Shown piece by piece: positions 26,857-36,434 of a DNA stretch of 38,913 nt. The first letter of the stretch is position 1. The number at the start of each line of letters is the position of its first letter. The translations under genes were made by a program, and so were the position numbers. The notes below the pieces were generated by a model. It did no database searches, had not been told where the DNA came from, and was given only the letters and a program-made list of their open reading frames with translations. This DNA comes from Rhizobiaceae bacterium (lineage in GTDB: Bacteria; Pseudomonadota; Alphaproteobacteria; Rhizobiales; Rhizobiaceae): the NCBI GenBank assembly GCA_019635715.1, contig JAHBYY010000043.1, positions 1 to 38,913 of the forward strand. Direction: 5' to 3'.

Positions 26857-28437
26857 TCAGCCGAGGAAACGGCGCAGCACGTTGGCGGTGAGCCGGGAGG
26901 CGACGGCGTCGAGCAGCAGGCACGAGCCGTAGGCGATCGAGGAGGCCGAGAAGACCGCGCCGCCGCCCCGCGCCTCGTAGATCGCCATGTCGGCGCCGCC
27001 CTCGTCGGGGTTGAGGCCGTGCGCCAGCACGATCGTCCCGGGCGGCGAGAATTCGGAGATCTTGTCCATCTCATGGCCCGATGCGCCGCCCGGACAGCGC
27101 GTATTGAGCGTCTCCCGGCCGAAGATGTCGCCCTTGCCGACGCCGGTGCCCTCGAACACCCAGTGGTCCGGCTCGACGACCTCGTAGGGCGCGCCGGTCA
27201 TGACGCCGGCATGCGTATAGACCACCCCGAGCAGATTGGCTTCGCTCTCGACCCGCGCGTGGAAGCGGCTCTCGGTCAGCCCGGCTGCGACCCGGTCACG
27301 CTCGTTGCCGTTCCGGCACAGGATGGTGTCGCCGTGGATCTCGACCTCGCAGTTCATGCCGTTGCCGCCGAGATAGACGAGGCGCCCGCCTTCCTCATGG
27401 ACCCATTTCTTGACCCTGAAATACATGTCGCGCGTCCAGTATTCCGGATGGGTGCTCATCACCAGAACGTCGTAGCGGCCGAGGTCGAACTGGCCGTGGT
27501 GGATATGAGTCTCGGCCCAGAAATCGTAGTCGAAACCTTCGCGCTCCAGCCAGCCGAGAACGCGCCACTCGGCAGGCGCCGCGCCGCAGGCGTATCGCCC
27601 GGCGATCATGTCGGTGACCTGCGCATCGAGCGGCACGTCGTTGATCCATTCGGGCCGGTCGAAGCTCAGCGGATCGTAGTCCTCCGCCAGGTAGTCGATG
27701 TGATCGGCGATGTTGTAGCGGTCTAGGTCCTGCCGCGAATTGACGGTCGGCACGGCCGGCAGACGGATCGGATTCACGTAGTTGTTGCGCCCGCCGAACA
27801 CGTTGTAGGCGTTCCACCGGACGTTCGAGGCGAGCACGGCGACGCGGCTTTGCGGTTCCCTCGGGGCGACGATCCACGGAAAGGCGAATGTCCTGCCGCT
27901 GCGGGTGCGGATGTGGAAGTAGTGCAGGCCGCTGCGCTCCGGCGCGGCGATGTCCTGCCTGTAGATGGGATTGCCGTAGCCGATCCGGTTCCAGCGGACG
28001 CCGGTCTGCGAGAAATCCTCGTCCGGCAGGAGCTGGATGCAGGCGCGGGGGCCGAACTCGTCGAAGGCGCCGACGTCGCGCACGCGCTCCTTCTCGAGGC
28101 CGTAGCGCCACAGTTCGAGATGATAGGGCTCGGCCGAATGGACCCGGAACTCGGCGCGCTCGCCGGCGCGAACCCATTTCGGCCAAGCATAGCCGAGCGG
28201 ATCGTCGGAAAGCAGCCGGAATTGCAATGGCTGCTCGACGGGCAGTTCGACGTCCGAGTGCTTCGCGCCATAGCCCGGCTTGGCGAAGGAAAAGCGGTAC
28301 TTGCCCGGAGCGAGGTCGAGGCGGATCGCGCCGCTCACCGCCGTACGCGTCACCAGCGCCTGGCTGCCGCCGGTCACCTCGACCAGCACGTCGGCGAGCG
28401 CCGCATACCGTTCGTCGCTGACATAGCCGATGATCAT
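26857..28437 (-). CDS. N,N-dimethylformamidase large-subunit-like protein
   Basis: 526 residues from the ATG at 28437, with CGGGAGGA upstream on the minus strand. Residues about 1-75 look like a beta-sandwich ([33 protein letters not shown]). The rest resembles the large C-terminal domain of the DmfA2 subunit of N,N-dimethylformamidase: [16 protein letters not shown] (about 205-220), [24 protein letters not shown] (about 311-334) and [13 protein letters not shown] (about 355-367). Authentic DMFase splits dimethylformamide to formate and dimethylamine and holds iron through two Tyr and one Glu. Tyr333 and Glu364 are candidates, but I cannot align them here. No small subunit is visible nearby. 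Upstream dyads are at 28474-28503. Relatives of unknown substrate are widespread, so formamidase activity is only a guess. Confidence 0.72.
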   Translation of the reverse strand: MIIGYVSDERYAALADVLVEVTGGSQALVTRTAVSGAIRLDLAPGKYRFSFAKPGYGAKHSDVELPVEQPLQFRLLSDDPLGYAWPKWVRAGERAEFRVHSAEPYHLELWRYGLEKERVRDVGAFDEFGPRACIQLLPDEDFSQTGVRWNRIGYGNPIYRQDIAAPERSGLHYFHIRTRSGRTFAFPWIVAPREPQSRVAVLASNVRWNAYNVFGGRNNYVNPIRLPAVPTVNSRQDLDRYNIADHIDYLAEDYDPLSFDRPEWINDVPLDAQVTDMIAGRYACGAAPAEWRVLGWLEREGFDYDFWAETHIHHGQFDLGRYDVLVMSTHPEYWTRDMYFRVKKWVHEEGGRLVYLGGNGMNCEVEIHGDTILCRNGNERDRVAAGLTESRFHARVESEANLLGVVYTHAGVMTGAPYEVVEPDHWVFEGTGVGKGDIFGRETLNTRCPGGASGHEMDKISEFSPPGTIVLAHGLNPDEGGADMAIYEARGGGAVFSASSIAYGSCLLLDAVASRLTANVLRRFLG

Positions 28438-28473
28438 ACCGAAATCCTCCCGTTGGGCCGAAAGCCGATCCAA

Positions 28474-28503
28474 TTCGATCAAGCGAAGATCGAACGATGT
28501 TCG
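28474..28503. promoter_or_regulatory. Dyad symmetry in the divergent promoter region (possible operator)
   Basis: Two overlapping dyads: TTCGATC-N7-GATCGAA (28474-28494, perfect 7-base arms) and CGAAC-GAT-GTTCG (28491-28503). They lie about 40-65 bases before the dimethylformamidase-like start and on the opposite side of the pccA promoter region. The arrangement fits a dimeric regulator site, but no regulator gene is adjacent. Chance is possible in this DNA. Confidence 0.3.
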
Positions 28504-28657
28504 TAGCTTGTGGCCAGGGTCGCAGTTCATGGGAGCGGATTTGATCAAATATGTCAACCGCGGCGCAGGCCGATGCCGGGCGATCGCGGCGCGCGCCCTT
28601 GAGCGATCAACCCGCAGCGCTTAAGACCGGGCATCGCCAGAGGGAGGCAGCACCGGC

Positions 28658-30670
28658 ATGTTCGCAAAAATCCTCATCGCCAACCGCGGCGAGATCGCGT
28701 GCCGGGTGATCAAGACGGCGAAGCGAATGGGGATCGCTACCGTCGCGGTCTTTTCCGACGCCGACCGCGACGCCGTGCATGTGGCGATGGCCGACGAGGC
28801 CGTGCATATCGGTCCGGCGCCCGCCGCGCAAAGCTATCTCGACGCCGAGAAGATCATCGCCGCAGCCAGGCAGACCGGCGCGGAGGCCGTCCATCCCGGC
28901 TACGGATTCCTCTCCGAACGTGCCTCGTTCTGCGCCGCGCTGGAGGCGGCGGGCATCGTCTTCATCGGCCCCAAGGTCAAGGCCATCGAGGCGATGGGCG
29001 ACAAGATCGAGTCGAAGAAATTCGCCAACGCGGCGAAGGTCTCCACCGTTCCGGGCTTTCTCGGGGTGATCGAGGATGCCGGACATGCCGAGCGGATCGC
29101 CGGCGAGATCGGCTACCCGGTGATGATCAAGGCGTCCGCCGGCGGCGGCGGCAAGGGAATGCGCATCGCCTGGTCGGCGGACGAGGTGCGCGACGGTTTC
29201 GACCGGGCGCGATCCGAGGCGAAGAGTTCGTTTGGCGACGACCGCGTCTTCATCGAGAAGTTCGTCGTCGAGCCGCGCCACATCGAGATCCAGGTGCTGG
29301 CCGACGCCAATGGCAACGCGATCTATCTCGGCGAGCGCGAATGCTCGATCCAGCGCCGCAACCAGAAGGTCGTGGAGGAGGCGCCGTCGCCGTTCCTCGA
29401 TGCGAAGACTCGAAAAGCCATGGGCGAGCAGGCGGTGGCCCTTGCCAGGGCGGTCGACTATCAGAGCGCCGGCACGGTCGAGTTCATAGTCGACAAGAAC
29501 CGGAATTTCTATTTCCTTGAAATGAATACGCGATTGCAGGTCGAGCATCCGGTGACCGAGTTGATCACCGGCATCGATCTTGTCGAGCAGATGATCCGGG
29601 TGGCGGCCGGGGAATCCCTGAGAATCAGGCAGGAAGATGTGGAGCTGAACGGCTGGGCGATCGAAAGCCGCCTCTACGCCGAGGATCCCTATCGCAACTT
29701 CCTGCCGTCGATCGGCCGGCTGACGCGCTATCGGCCGCCGGAGGAGGGCCGTTTCGGCGAGGTGATCGTGCGCAACGACACCGGCGTGACCGAAGGCTCG
29801 GAGATCTCCATGTTCTACGATCCGATGATCGCCAAGCTCTGTACCTGGGCGCCGGGCCGGGCCGAGGCGATCGACGCCATGTCGGACGCGCTGGACGAGT
29901 TCGTCGTCGACGGCATCGGCCACAACATCCCGTTCCTCGCGGCCCTGATGGCGCATCCCCGCTGGCGGTCGGGCGACCTGTCGACCGCCTTTATCGCCGA
30001 GGAGTATCCGGACGGGTTCTCGCCGATGCAGCCGGCGGAGAACGAGAAGGCGGTCATCGCCTGCGTCGCCCTCGCGGTCGAATTGCTGCGCCGCGATCGT
30101 CTGGACCGGCTTGCGGGACGCCTGGCGCCGCATCCAGGGACGCTTCAGGCCGAGTGGGAGGTGAAGATCGACGGCGACTATCTGCCGTTGAGGCTGGGAG
30201 AGGGCATCGTGTCGATCCCGATGGAGATCGACATGGCGGTGAACGGAGGCAAGCCGCTGGCGGTCGCATCGGGATGGAGGCCGGGCGAGGCGGTCTGGCG
30301 TGGCAGCGTCGGCGGCCGTTCCGTGTCGGCCCAGCTCCGGCCCATTCAGAACGGCATGCGGATCGACTGGAAAGGCCTGTCGGTGACGGCGCGCGCCATG
30401 CTGCCGCGCGTCGCGGCGCTCGACAGGCTGATGCCGGTCAAGGTGCCGCCGGACACGTCGAAGATGCTGCTCTGTCCGATGCCGGGCCTGGTCGTCTCGA
30501 TCGCCGTGGGCGAGGGGCAGGAGGTCAAGGCCGGCGACGTGCTGACCGTGGTCGAGGCGATGAAGATGGAGAACGTGCTGCGCGCCGAGCGCGACGCGGT
30601 GGTCTCGAAGGTGAACGCCAAGCCCGGCGACAGCCTGGCGGTGGATGCGGTGATCATGGAGTTTGCCTGA
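28658..30670 (+). CDS. pccA: Propionyl-CoA carboxylase biotin-carrying alpha subunit
   Basis: 670 residues. Biotin carboxylase domain (about 1-450) with the ATP-grasp Gly-rich loop KASAGGGGKGMRI, ERECSIQRRNQKVVEEAPS and FLEMNTRLQVEHPVTE. Next comes the PCC-specific BT domain (about 460-595), and then a biotinyl domain with the biotinylated lysine Lys636 in VEAMKMENV. The BT segment and the LLCPMPGLVVSIAVGEGQEVKAGD sequence favour PccA over AccC or MccA. It carboxylates propionyl-CoA to methylmalonyl-CoA together with PccB, which is not in this window. The next gene begins directly after the stop. Confidence 0.93.
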   Translation: MFAKILIANRGEIACRVIKTAKRMGIATVAVFSDADRDAVHVAMADEAVHIGPAPAAQSYLDAEKIIAAARQTGAEAVHPGYGFLSERASFCAALEAAGIVFIGPKVKAIEAMGDKIESKKFANAAKVSTVPGFLGVIEDAGHAERIAGEIGYPVMIKASAGGGGKGMRIAWSADEVRDGFDRARSEAKSSFGDDRVFIEKFVVEPRHIEIQVLADANGNAIYLGERECSIQRRNQKVVEEAPSPFLDAKTRKAMGEQAVALARAVDYQSAGTVEFIVDKNRNFYFLEMNTRLQVEHPVTELITGIDLVEQMIRVAAGESLRIRQEDVELNGWAIESRLYAEDPYRNFLPSIGRLTRYRPPEEGRFGEVIVRNDTGVTEGSEISMFYDPMIAKLCTWAPGRAEAIDAMSDALDEFVVDGIGHNIPFLAALMAHPRWRSGDLSTAFIAEEYPDGFSPMQPAENEKAVIACVALAVELLRRDRLDRLAGRLAPHPGTLQAEWEVKIDGDYLPLRLGEGIVSIPMEIDMAVNGGKPLAVASGWRPGEAVWRGSVGGRSVSAQLRPIQNGMRIDWKGLSVTARAMLPRVAALDRLMPVKVPPDTSKMLLCPMPGLVVSIAVGEGQEVKAGDVLTVVEAMKMENVLRAERDAVVSKVNAKPGDSLAVDAVIMEFA

Positions 30671-30671
30671 A

Positions 30672-31349
30672 ATGGTGGCTGCGCTGGGCCAGGCGGCGGT
30701 GCTCTTCGATCTCGACGGGACGCTGACCGACCCCTTCGTCGGCATCACGCGGTCGATCGACTACGCCTTGACCGGCCTCGGCCGTGTCTCGCCGCCGCCG
30801 GAGGATCTGCGCTGGTGCATCGGGCCGCCGTTGCGCGCGTCGTTCCAGGTCCTGCTGGACACGGAGGACGACGCGTCGCTGGCAGAGGCGGTTCGGCTCT
30901 ACCGAGAGCGCTACGCCGACCTTGGCAAGTTCGAGAACACGCTGATCGACGGTATCCCGGACACTTTGGCTGTTTTGCACGGGAAGGGCGCCTACCTCTC
31001 CGTCGCGACTTCGAAGCTGAAGACCTATGCCGGCGAGATCGTCGAGCATTTCGGTCTGCGCGGCTGGTTCCACGTCGTGCACGGCAGCGAACTCGACGGC
31101 AGGAACTCGGCAAAGGCGGATCTGATCGGCCATATCCTGACCGCCGAAGGGATCGATCCGCGCCGCAGCGTGATGATCGGCGATCGCTCCCACGATGTGG
31201 TCGGGGCGGCCGCGCACGGCATTCCGACGATCGGCGTCGCCTGGGGCTATGCGGTGCCGGGCGAGCTGGAGGAGGCGGGCGCGGTGGCAATCGCGCACCG
31301 CCCCGACGAATTGCCGGTTCTGATCGACGGCGTCCTGCGACGTTCGTGA
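30672..31349 (+). CDS. HAD-superfamily phosphatase (Gph-like)
   Basis: 225 residues. HAD motif I is VLFDLDGTLTD (nucleophile Asp13, acid Asp15), motif II VATSK (Ser/Thr 113-114), motif III lysine in NSAKAD (Lys148), motif IV MIGDRSHDVVGA (Asp171, Asp175). The cap domain (about 20-90) is helical, as in phosphoglycolate phosphatases and beta-phosphoglucomutases, so it is a phosphatase of small phosphorylated metabolites. The ATG at 30672 begins one base after the pccA stop, so it is co-transcribed and probably coupled. Convergent with the NTF2-like gene. Confidence 0.88.
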   Translation: MVAALGQAAVLFDLDGTLTDPFVGITRSIDYALTGLGRVSPPPEDLRWCIGPPLRASFQVLLDTEDDASLAEAVRLYRERYADLGKFENTLIDGIPDTLAVLHGKGAYLSVATSKLKTYAGEIVEHFGLRGWFHVVHGSELDGRNSAKADLIGHILTAEGIDPRRSVMIGDRSHDVVGAAAHGIPTIGVAWGYAVPGELEEAGAVAIAHRPDELPVLIDGVLRRS

Positions 31350-31358
31350 GCCGGTCGG

Positions 31359-31730
31359 CTACACCTGCGCATAGAAAGTCTTGTTGACTATCTGCCAGCG
31401 CATGCCGTCGTTCAGCAGCGTCAGATAGTCGGTGAACCGCACGCCGAAGTAGTCGTCGGCAAGCTTCACCAGGGCGATGTCGCCCGCGACGTCGGTCGAC
31501 AGAATCTCCCAGTAGTACGGCTCATTCGCCGGGGCCGCTCCAGCTTTCTCGCATGCGGCGATAAATTCCTCCAAGGACGACCATTCGAGGCTACCTTCCC
31601 AGTGGCCGATTACATTGGCCTTCGGGTGGAACGCCCTGCGAAGCTGGTCCGGATTTGCGAAGATCATTCCGTCGAGATAGTCGCGGACCGCCCGTTCGAC
31701 TGCCTGTAGCTCTCCACTCGTTTGGGACAT
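31359..31730 (-). CDS. NTF2-like family protein
   Basis: 123 residues, one small cone-like alpha+beta domain: a helical start VERAVRDYLDGMIFANPDQLRRAFHP, a sheet strand ANVIGHWEG, then YWEILSTDVAGDIALVKLADDYFGVRFTDYLTLL and MRWQIVNKTFYAQV. This is the pattern of the SnoaL/nuclear-transport-factor-2-like or lumazine-binding-like group, which covers isomerases, stress proteins and proteins without known activity. No catalytic residues can be assigned with confidence. It ends 9 bases from the convergent HAD gene and diverges from dnaE. Confidence 0.78.
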   Translation of the reverse strand: MSQTSGELQAVERAVRDYLDGMIFANPDQLRRAFHPKANVIGHWEGSLEWSSLEEFIAACEKAGAAPANEPYYWEILSTDVAGDIALVKLADDYFGVRFTDYLTLLNDGMRWQIVNKTFYAQV

Positions 31731-31894
31731 GGTCGGTCGACCTTCCTCACATTCTGTCGTGTCGATTTCGCCTGCGCATGGCCTGATGGCGGAGATAGTT
31801 GGGGGTGGCCAGGCTCGGCGAGCATTGTTACTGGACTTGCGGCAGGCAGTCCAAAATTATGTTGCCTTGCGGCGAGTCAGCATAGGGTAAGGCA

Positions 31895-34800
31895 ATGGCG
31901 AGCGACAGACCACCGCGCGATCCGCTGAAGCGTGAGGCGCAGGCTCGCGACAAGGCCGCTACCCCCGCCGCGGTCGCCCGCCCGTTCGTGCACCTGCGCG
32001 TCCACTCGGCCTATTCCCTCCTCGAAGGAGCGCTGCCGGTCGGCAAGATCGTCGGACATGCGCTGAAGGACCGCGCACCGGCGATCGCCATCACCGACAC
32101 CAACAACTTGTTCGGGGCGCTCGAATTCGCCAACAAGACGACGAAGGACGGCATCCAGCCTTTGGTCGGCTGCCAGTTCGACCTGGCCTTCGGCGGCGAG
32201 CCGGTGGAGGGCAGCCGGGGCGGACAGCGCCGCGCCGGCGTCGAACACAATCCGCTGGTGCTGCTGGCGGCGACCTCCGAGGGCTACGCCAATCTCGTGC
32301 GGCTGGTCAGCCGCGCCTATCTCGACGGCCCGCCGGGCGAGGCGATCCGCGTCTCCAGCGAATGGCTCGAGGAGTTGGGCTCCGGGCTGATCTGCCTGAC
32401 CGGCGGGCCGCGAGGGCCGCTCGGCGCGGCGCTGAAGTTCGACCATGCCGACCTTGCCGAGAGCCGGCTGCTGAGGCTCAAGGCGATCTTCGGCGACAGG
32501 CTCTATGTCGAGCTGGAACGGGTCGGCGGCTGGGACCGTCGCCTGGAGGCGGCGATGGTCGACCTTGCCTATCGCCACGAACTGCCGCTGGTCGCCACCA
32601 ATGAGGCATTCTTCTCGTCGCGCGACGATTTCGAGGCGCACGACGCGCTGATCGCCATCGCCGAAGGGTCGGTCGTCGCGTCGGACGACCGCCGCCGCCT
32701 GTCGCCGGACAACTACCTGAAGAGCCAGGCCGAGATGTCGTTGCTGTTCGCCGATCTGCCGGAAGCGATCGACAACACGGTCGAGATCGCCATGCGCTGC
32801 TCCTACTATCCGAAGAAGCGCGCGCCGATCCTGCCGCGCTTCACCGGCAGCGGCGACGACGCCGAGCGCGCCGAGGTCGAGGAACTGCGCCGCCAGGCGC
32901 GCGAAGGGCTTTCGACGCGCTTCGCCACCGTCGGCATGACGGAGGGCTATACGGAGGATCAGTACCGCGAACGGCTGGAGTTCGAGCTCGGCATCATCGA
33001 GCGCATGAAGTTTCCCGGCTACTTCCTCATCGTCGCCGACTTCATCAAATGGGCGAAGGCGCATGGCATTCCGGTCGGTCCGGGGCGCGGTTCTGGTGCG
33101 GGCTCGTTGGTCGCCTACGCGCTGACCATCACCGACATCGACCCGCTGCGCTTCTCGCTGCTGTTCGAACGCTTCCTCAACCCCGACCGCGTGTCGATGC
33201 CGGACTTCGACATCGACTTCTGCCAGGACCGCCGCGAAGAGGTGATCCGCTACGTTCAGTCCAAATACGGGCGCGACCAGGTCGGCCAGATTATTACGTT
33301 TGGTACTCTTCAAGCCCGCGCGGTGCTGCGCGATGTCGGCCGCGTGCTGCAGATGCCGTATGGGCAGGTCGACCGGCTGTGCAAGATGGTGCCGCAGAAC
33401 CCGGCCAACCCCGTCAAGCTCGCCGACGCCATCGCCAACGAGCCGCGCTTCGCCGAGGAGACGGAGAAGGAGCCGATCGTCGCCACGCTGCTCGACATGG
33501 CGCAGAAGCTCGAGGGGCTCTACCGGCACGCTTCGACCCATGCCGCCGGCATCGTCATCGGCGACAGGCCTCTGTCGGAATTGGTGCCGATGTACCGCGA
33601 TCCGCGCTCCGACATGCCGGTGACCCAGTTCAACATGAAGCTGGTGGAGGAGGCAGGGCTGGTGAAGTTCGACTTCCTCGGCCTGAAGACGCTGACCGTG
33701 CTGGAGACGGCGGTGAAGCTGATCCGCCGGCGCGGCATCGACATCGACCTGGCGAAATTGCCGCTGGACGACCCGAAGACCTACGAGATGCTGTCGCGCG
33801 GCGAGGTGGTCGGCGTCTTCCAGGTGGAATCGGCGGGCATGCGCAAGGCGCTGATCGGCATGAAGCCGGACCGCATCGAGGACATCATCGCGCTGGTGGC
33901 GCTCTACCGGCCGGGGCCGATGGAGAACATCCCGACCTACAATGCCCGCAAGCACGGCGAGGAGGAGATCGCCTCGATCCATCCGATGATCGACCATCTG
34001 GTGAAGGAGACGCAGGGCGTCATCGTCTACCAGGAACAGGTGATGCAGATCGCGCAGGAACTGTCGGGCTATTCGCTCGGCGAGGCCGACCTGCTGCGCC
34101 GCGCCATGGGCAAGAAGATCCGCGCCGAGATGGACGCGCAGCGCGTGCGTTTCGTCGAGGGCGCGGTGAAGAACGGGCTGACCAAGCCGCAGTCCGATTT
34201 CATCTTCGACCTGCTGGCGAAGTTCGCCGACTACGGCTTCAACAAGAGCCACGCGGCTGCCTACGCCGTCGTCTCCTACCAGACCGCCTATCTGAAGGCG
34301 CATCATCCGGTGGAGTTCCTGGCCGCGTCGATGACGCTCGACATGAGCAACACGGAGAAGCTGGCGGATTTCCGCCAGGACGCGCTCAGGCTCGGCATCG
34401 ACGTCGTGCCGCCATCGGTGCAGACCTCGTTTCGCGACTTCGAGGTCGACGGCAACCGCATCTTCTACGCGCTGGCCGCCATAAAGGGCGTCGGCGATGC
34501 CGCCGTCCATCACATCGTCGAGCGGCGGGCCGAGCGTCCGTTCGACAGCCTGGAGGATTTTGCCCAGCGGATCGACCCGAAGATCGTGGGAAAGCGCGTC
34601 TTCGAAAGCCTGATCCTGGCCGGTGCGCTGGATTGCTTCGGCAAGGACCGGGCCGTGCTGTTCGCCGGCGTCGAGGCGATCATGGCGGCGGCTTCGTTCG
34701 CTCACTCGAACGCGACGAGCGATCAGGCCGACATCTTTCTGATGTGCGCCGCGGTTTCGAAGCCCGAAGCGATCCGGCTGCCCGCCGTCGACCCCTGGCT

Positions 34801-35422
34801 GCCGGCAGAACGCCTGCACAAGGAGTTCCTGGCGGTGGGCTTCTATCTGTCGGCGCATCCGCTCGACGAATACAGAGCCGCGCTGACCAAGATGCGGGTG
34901 CAGAGCTGGAGCGATTTCTCCATCGCGGTGAAGCGCGGCGCGACCGCCGGGCGGCTTGCCGGAACCGTGACGTCCAAGCAGGAGCGCAAGACACGCACCG
35001 GCAACAAGATGGGCATCGTAATGTTCTCCGACCAGTCCGGCCAGTTCGAGGCGGTGATGTTCTCCGAGACGCTGGCGCAATATCGCGACCTGCTGGAAGC
35101 GGGCCGCTCGGTGGTGCTCACGGTCGCTGCCGAGAATCGCCCGGAAGGCGTCAGCCTGCGCATCCAGACGGCCCAGTCGCTGGAGGACGAGGCGAGCAAG
35201 GTCCAGAAGTCGCTGCGCATCTATGTGCGCGATGCGGCGCCGCTGGGGACGCTGGCGTCGCAGCTCGGCGTGCGCGGCGACGGGCAGGTGAGCTTCATCG
35301 TGCTGAAGCCGGACGCCGCCGGCGAGATCGAGGTGTCGCTGCCGGACCGCTATCGCATCTCGCCGCAGATCGCGTCGGCCATGCGCGCCGTTCCGGGCGT
35401 GGTCGAGGTCGAACTGGTCTGA
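31895..35422 (+). CDS. dnaE: DNA polymerase III subunit alpha
   Basis: 1175 residues. The main replicative polymerase. A PHP domain at the start (FVHLRVHSAYSLLEGA) is followed by the polymerase core: PGRGSGAGSLVAYALTI and the metal site PDFDIDF with Asp437, Asp439 and Asp441. The fingers, Lys-rich region and tandem HhH follow (LVEEAGLVKFDFLGLKTL, VFQVESAGMRKALIGMKP). The C-terminus carries the HhH/OB-fold region with the SFREFE-like segment, and then GRLAGTVTSKQERKTRTGNKMGIVMFSDQSGQFEAVMF, which is the OB fold. The ATG at 31895 lies downstream of GTAAGG. No frameshifts. Confidence 0.97.
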   Translation: MASDRPPRDPLKREAQARDKAATPAAVARPFVHLRVHSAYSLLEGALPVGKIVGHALKDRAPAIAITDTNNLFGALEFANKTTKDGIQPLVGCQFDLAFGGEPVEGSRGGQRRAGVEHNPLVLLAATSEGYANLVRLVSRAYLDGPPGEAIRVSSEWLEELGSGLICLTGGPRGPLGAALKFDHADLAESRLLRLKAIFGDRLYVELERVGGWDRRLEAAMVDLAYRHELPLVATNEAFFSSRDDFEAHDALIAIAEGSVVASDDRRRLSPDNYLKSQAEMSLLFADLPEAIDNTVEIAMRCSYYPKKRAPILPRFTGSGDDAERAEVEELRRQAREGLSTRFATVGMTEGYTEDQYRERLEFELGIIERMKFPGYFLIVADFIKWAKAHGIPVGPGRGSGAGSLVAYALTITDIDPLRFSLLFERFLNPDRVSMPDFDIDFCQDRREEVIRYVQSKYGRDQVGQIITFGTLQARAVLRDVGRVLQMPYGQVDRLCKMVPQNPANPVKLADAIANEPRFAEETEKEPIVATLLDMAQKLEGLYRHASTHAAGIVIGDRPLSELVPMYRDPRSDMPVTQFNMKLVEEAGLVKFDFLGLKTLTVLETAVKLIRRRGIDIDLAKLPLDDPKTYEMLSRGEVVGVFQVESAGMRKALIGMKPDRIEDIIALVALYRPGPMENIPTYNARKHGEEEIASIHPMIDHLVKETQGVIVYQEQVMQIAQELSGYSLGEADLLRRAMGKKIRAEMDAQRVRFVEGAVKNGLTKPQSDFIFDLLAKFADYGFNKSHAAAYAVVSYQTAYLKAHHPVEFLAASMTLDMSNTEKLADFRQDALRLGIDVVPPSVQTSFRDFEVDGNRIFYALAAIKGVGDAAVHHIVERRAERPFDSLEDFAQRIDPKIVGKRVFESLILAGALDCFGKDRAVLFAGVEAIMAAASFAHSNATSDQADIFLMCAAVSKPEAIRLPAVDPWLPAERLHKEFLAVGFYLSAHPLDEYRAALTKMRVQSWSDFSIAVKRGATAGRLAGTVTSKQERKTRTGNKMGIVMFSDQSGQFEAVMFSETLAQYRDLLEAGRSVVLTVAAENRPEGVSLRIQTAQSLEDEASKVQKSLRIYVRDAAPLGTLASQLGVRGDGQVSFIVLKPDAAGEIEVSLPDRYRISPQIASAMRAVPGVVEVELV

Positions 35423-35486
35423 CGTCTGGCATCGGTGGTTCTGCCGCGCTATGCAGCGGGCGACACCGAACTCGAAGGAGAATGCG

Positions 35487-36335
35487 ATGAGCCATCCGGC
35501 TTTGACGGCAGGCGCCGTCGCCGTCGTCACGGGCAGTGCCGGCGGCATCGGGCTCGCGGCGGCGACCCGCTTCGCCGAGCTCGGCCTGAAGCTGTGCCTG
35601 GCCGACCGCGACGCTTCGCGCCTGGCGTCGGCGGAAGACGCAGTGAAGGCCGCGGCACCCGGCGCCGACGTGTTCTCCCGCGTCACCGACGTGAGCCGGG
35701 CAGAGGACATCGAGGCGCTGGAGGCGGTGGTCCGCGCACGCTTCGGCGGAACCGACGTCCTGATGAACAATGCGGGCATCCAGCCGGGCAGCTCGATGTT
35801 CGGCCCGTCGGAGAACTGGCATAGCGTGCTCGATGTCAATCTCTGGGGCGTCGTCAACGGCAGCCGGATCTTCGCGCCCCACATGATCGCGCGCGGCCGG
35901 CCGGGCCTCATCATCAATACCGGTTCCAAGCAGGGCATCACCACCCCGCCCGGCGATCCCGCCTACAACGTCTCCAAGGCAGGGGTTAAGGCCTTCACCG
36001 AGGCGTTGCAGCACGAGTTGCGCAACACGCCGGGCGCGCAAATCTCGGCGCATCTCCTGATCCCCGGCTTCGTCTTCACCGAGCTCACCCGCAACGGCCG
36101 CATCGAGAAGCCGACGGGGGCCTGGACGCCGCAGCAGACGGTCGATTTCATGCTGGAAAGCCTGGCGCGGGGCGACTTCTACATACTCTGCCCGGACAAC
36201 GATGTGCCGCGCGCGCTCGACGAGCGGCGTATCCTGTGGGCCGCCGGCGACATCGTCGAGAACCGGCCGCCGCTGTCGCGCTGGCACGGCGGCTATGACG
36301 ATGCGTTCGCGGATTTCGCCAAGCGGCGGAGCTGA
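35487..36335 (+). CDS. Short-chain dehydrogenase/reductase
   Basis: 282 residues with a strong ribosome-binding site AAGGAG 6 bases before the ATG. Rossmann motif TGSAGGIG (15-22), NNAG, and the catalytic Tyr160-x3-Lys164 (YNVSK) are complete, so it is an active-looking NAD(P)-dependent oxidoreductase. The substrate is not evident. It starts 64 bases after dnaE and is probably transcribed on its own or by readthrough. Confidence 0.88.
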   Translation: MSHPALTAGAVAVVTGSAGGIGLAAATRFAELGLKLCLADRDASRLASAEDAVKAAAPGADVFSRVTDVSRAEDIEALEAVVRARFGGTDVLMNNAGIQPGSSMFGPSENWHSVLDVNLWGVVNGSRIFAPHMIARGRPGLIINTGSKQGITTPPGDPAYNVSKAGVKAFTEALQHELRNTPGAQISAHLLIPGFVFTELTRNGRIEKPTGAWTPQQTVDFMLESLARGDFYILCPDNDVPRALDERRILWAAGDIVENRPPLSRWHGGYDDAFADFAKRRS

Positions 36336-36434
36336 GCGCGTTTCTCGCCCGCTGCGAGCGGGTGGCGCGCCGGCGCGACGGCGACTATATGGAGGCCGAC
36401 GCAACCGCATCGCAGCGCTGGGCCGCAGCCAGGC

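Noticed and set aside
31801-31894. A sigma-70 promoter just upstream of dnaE (TTGCGG at 31837 and AATTAT at 31855)
   Set aside because: Spacing of 12 bases is too short for a normal -35/-10 pair.
31877-35944. 1355-codon minus-strand frame antisense to dnaE (and similar giant antisense frames over parE, gcvP and thrS)
   Set aside because: Long antisense frames are expected in ~66% GC DNA with strong codon bias. The translations are Arg/His/Asp-rich, low in motifs, and lie opposite well-conserved genes.
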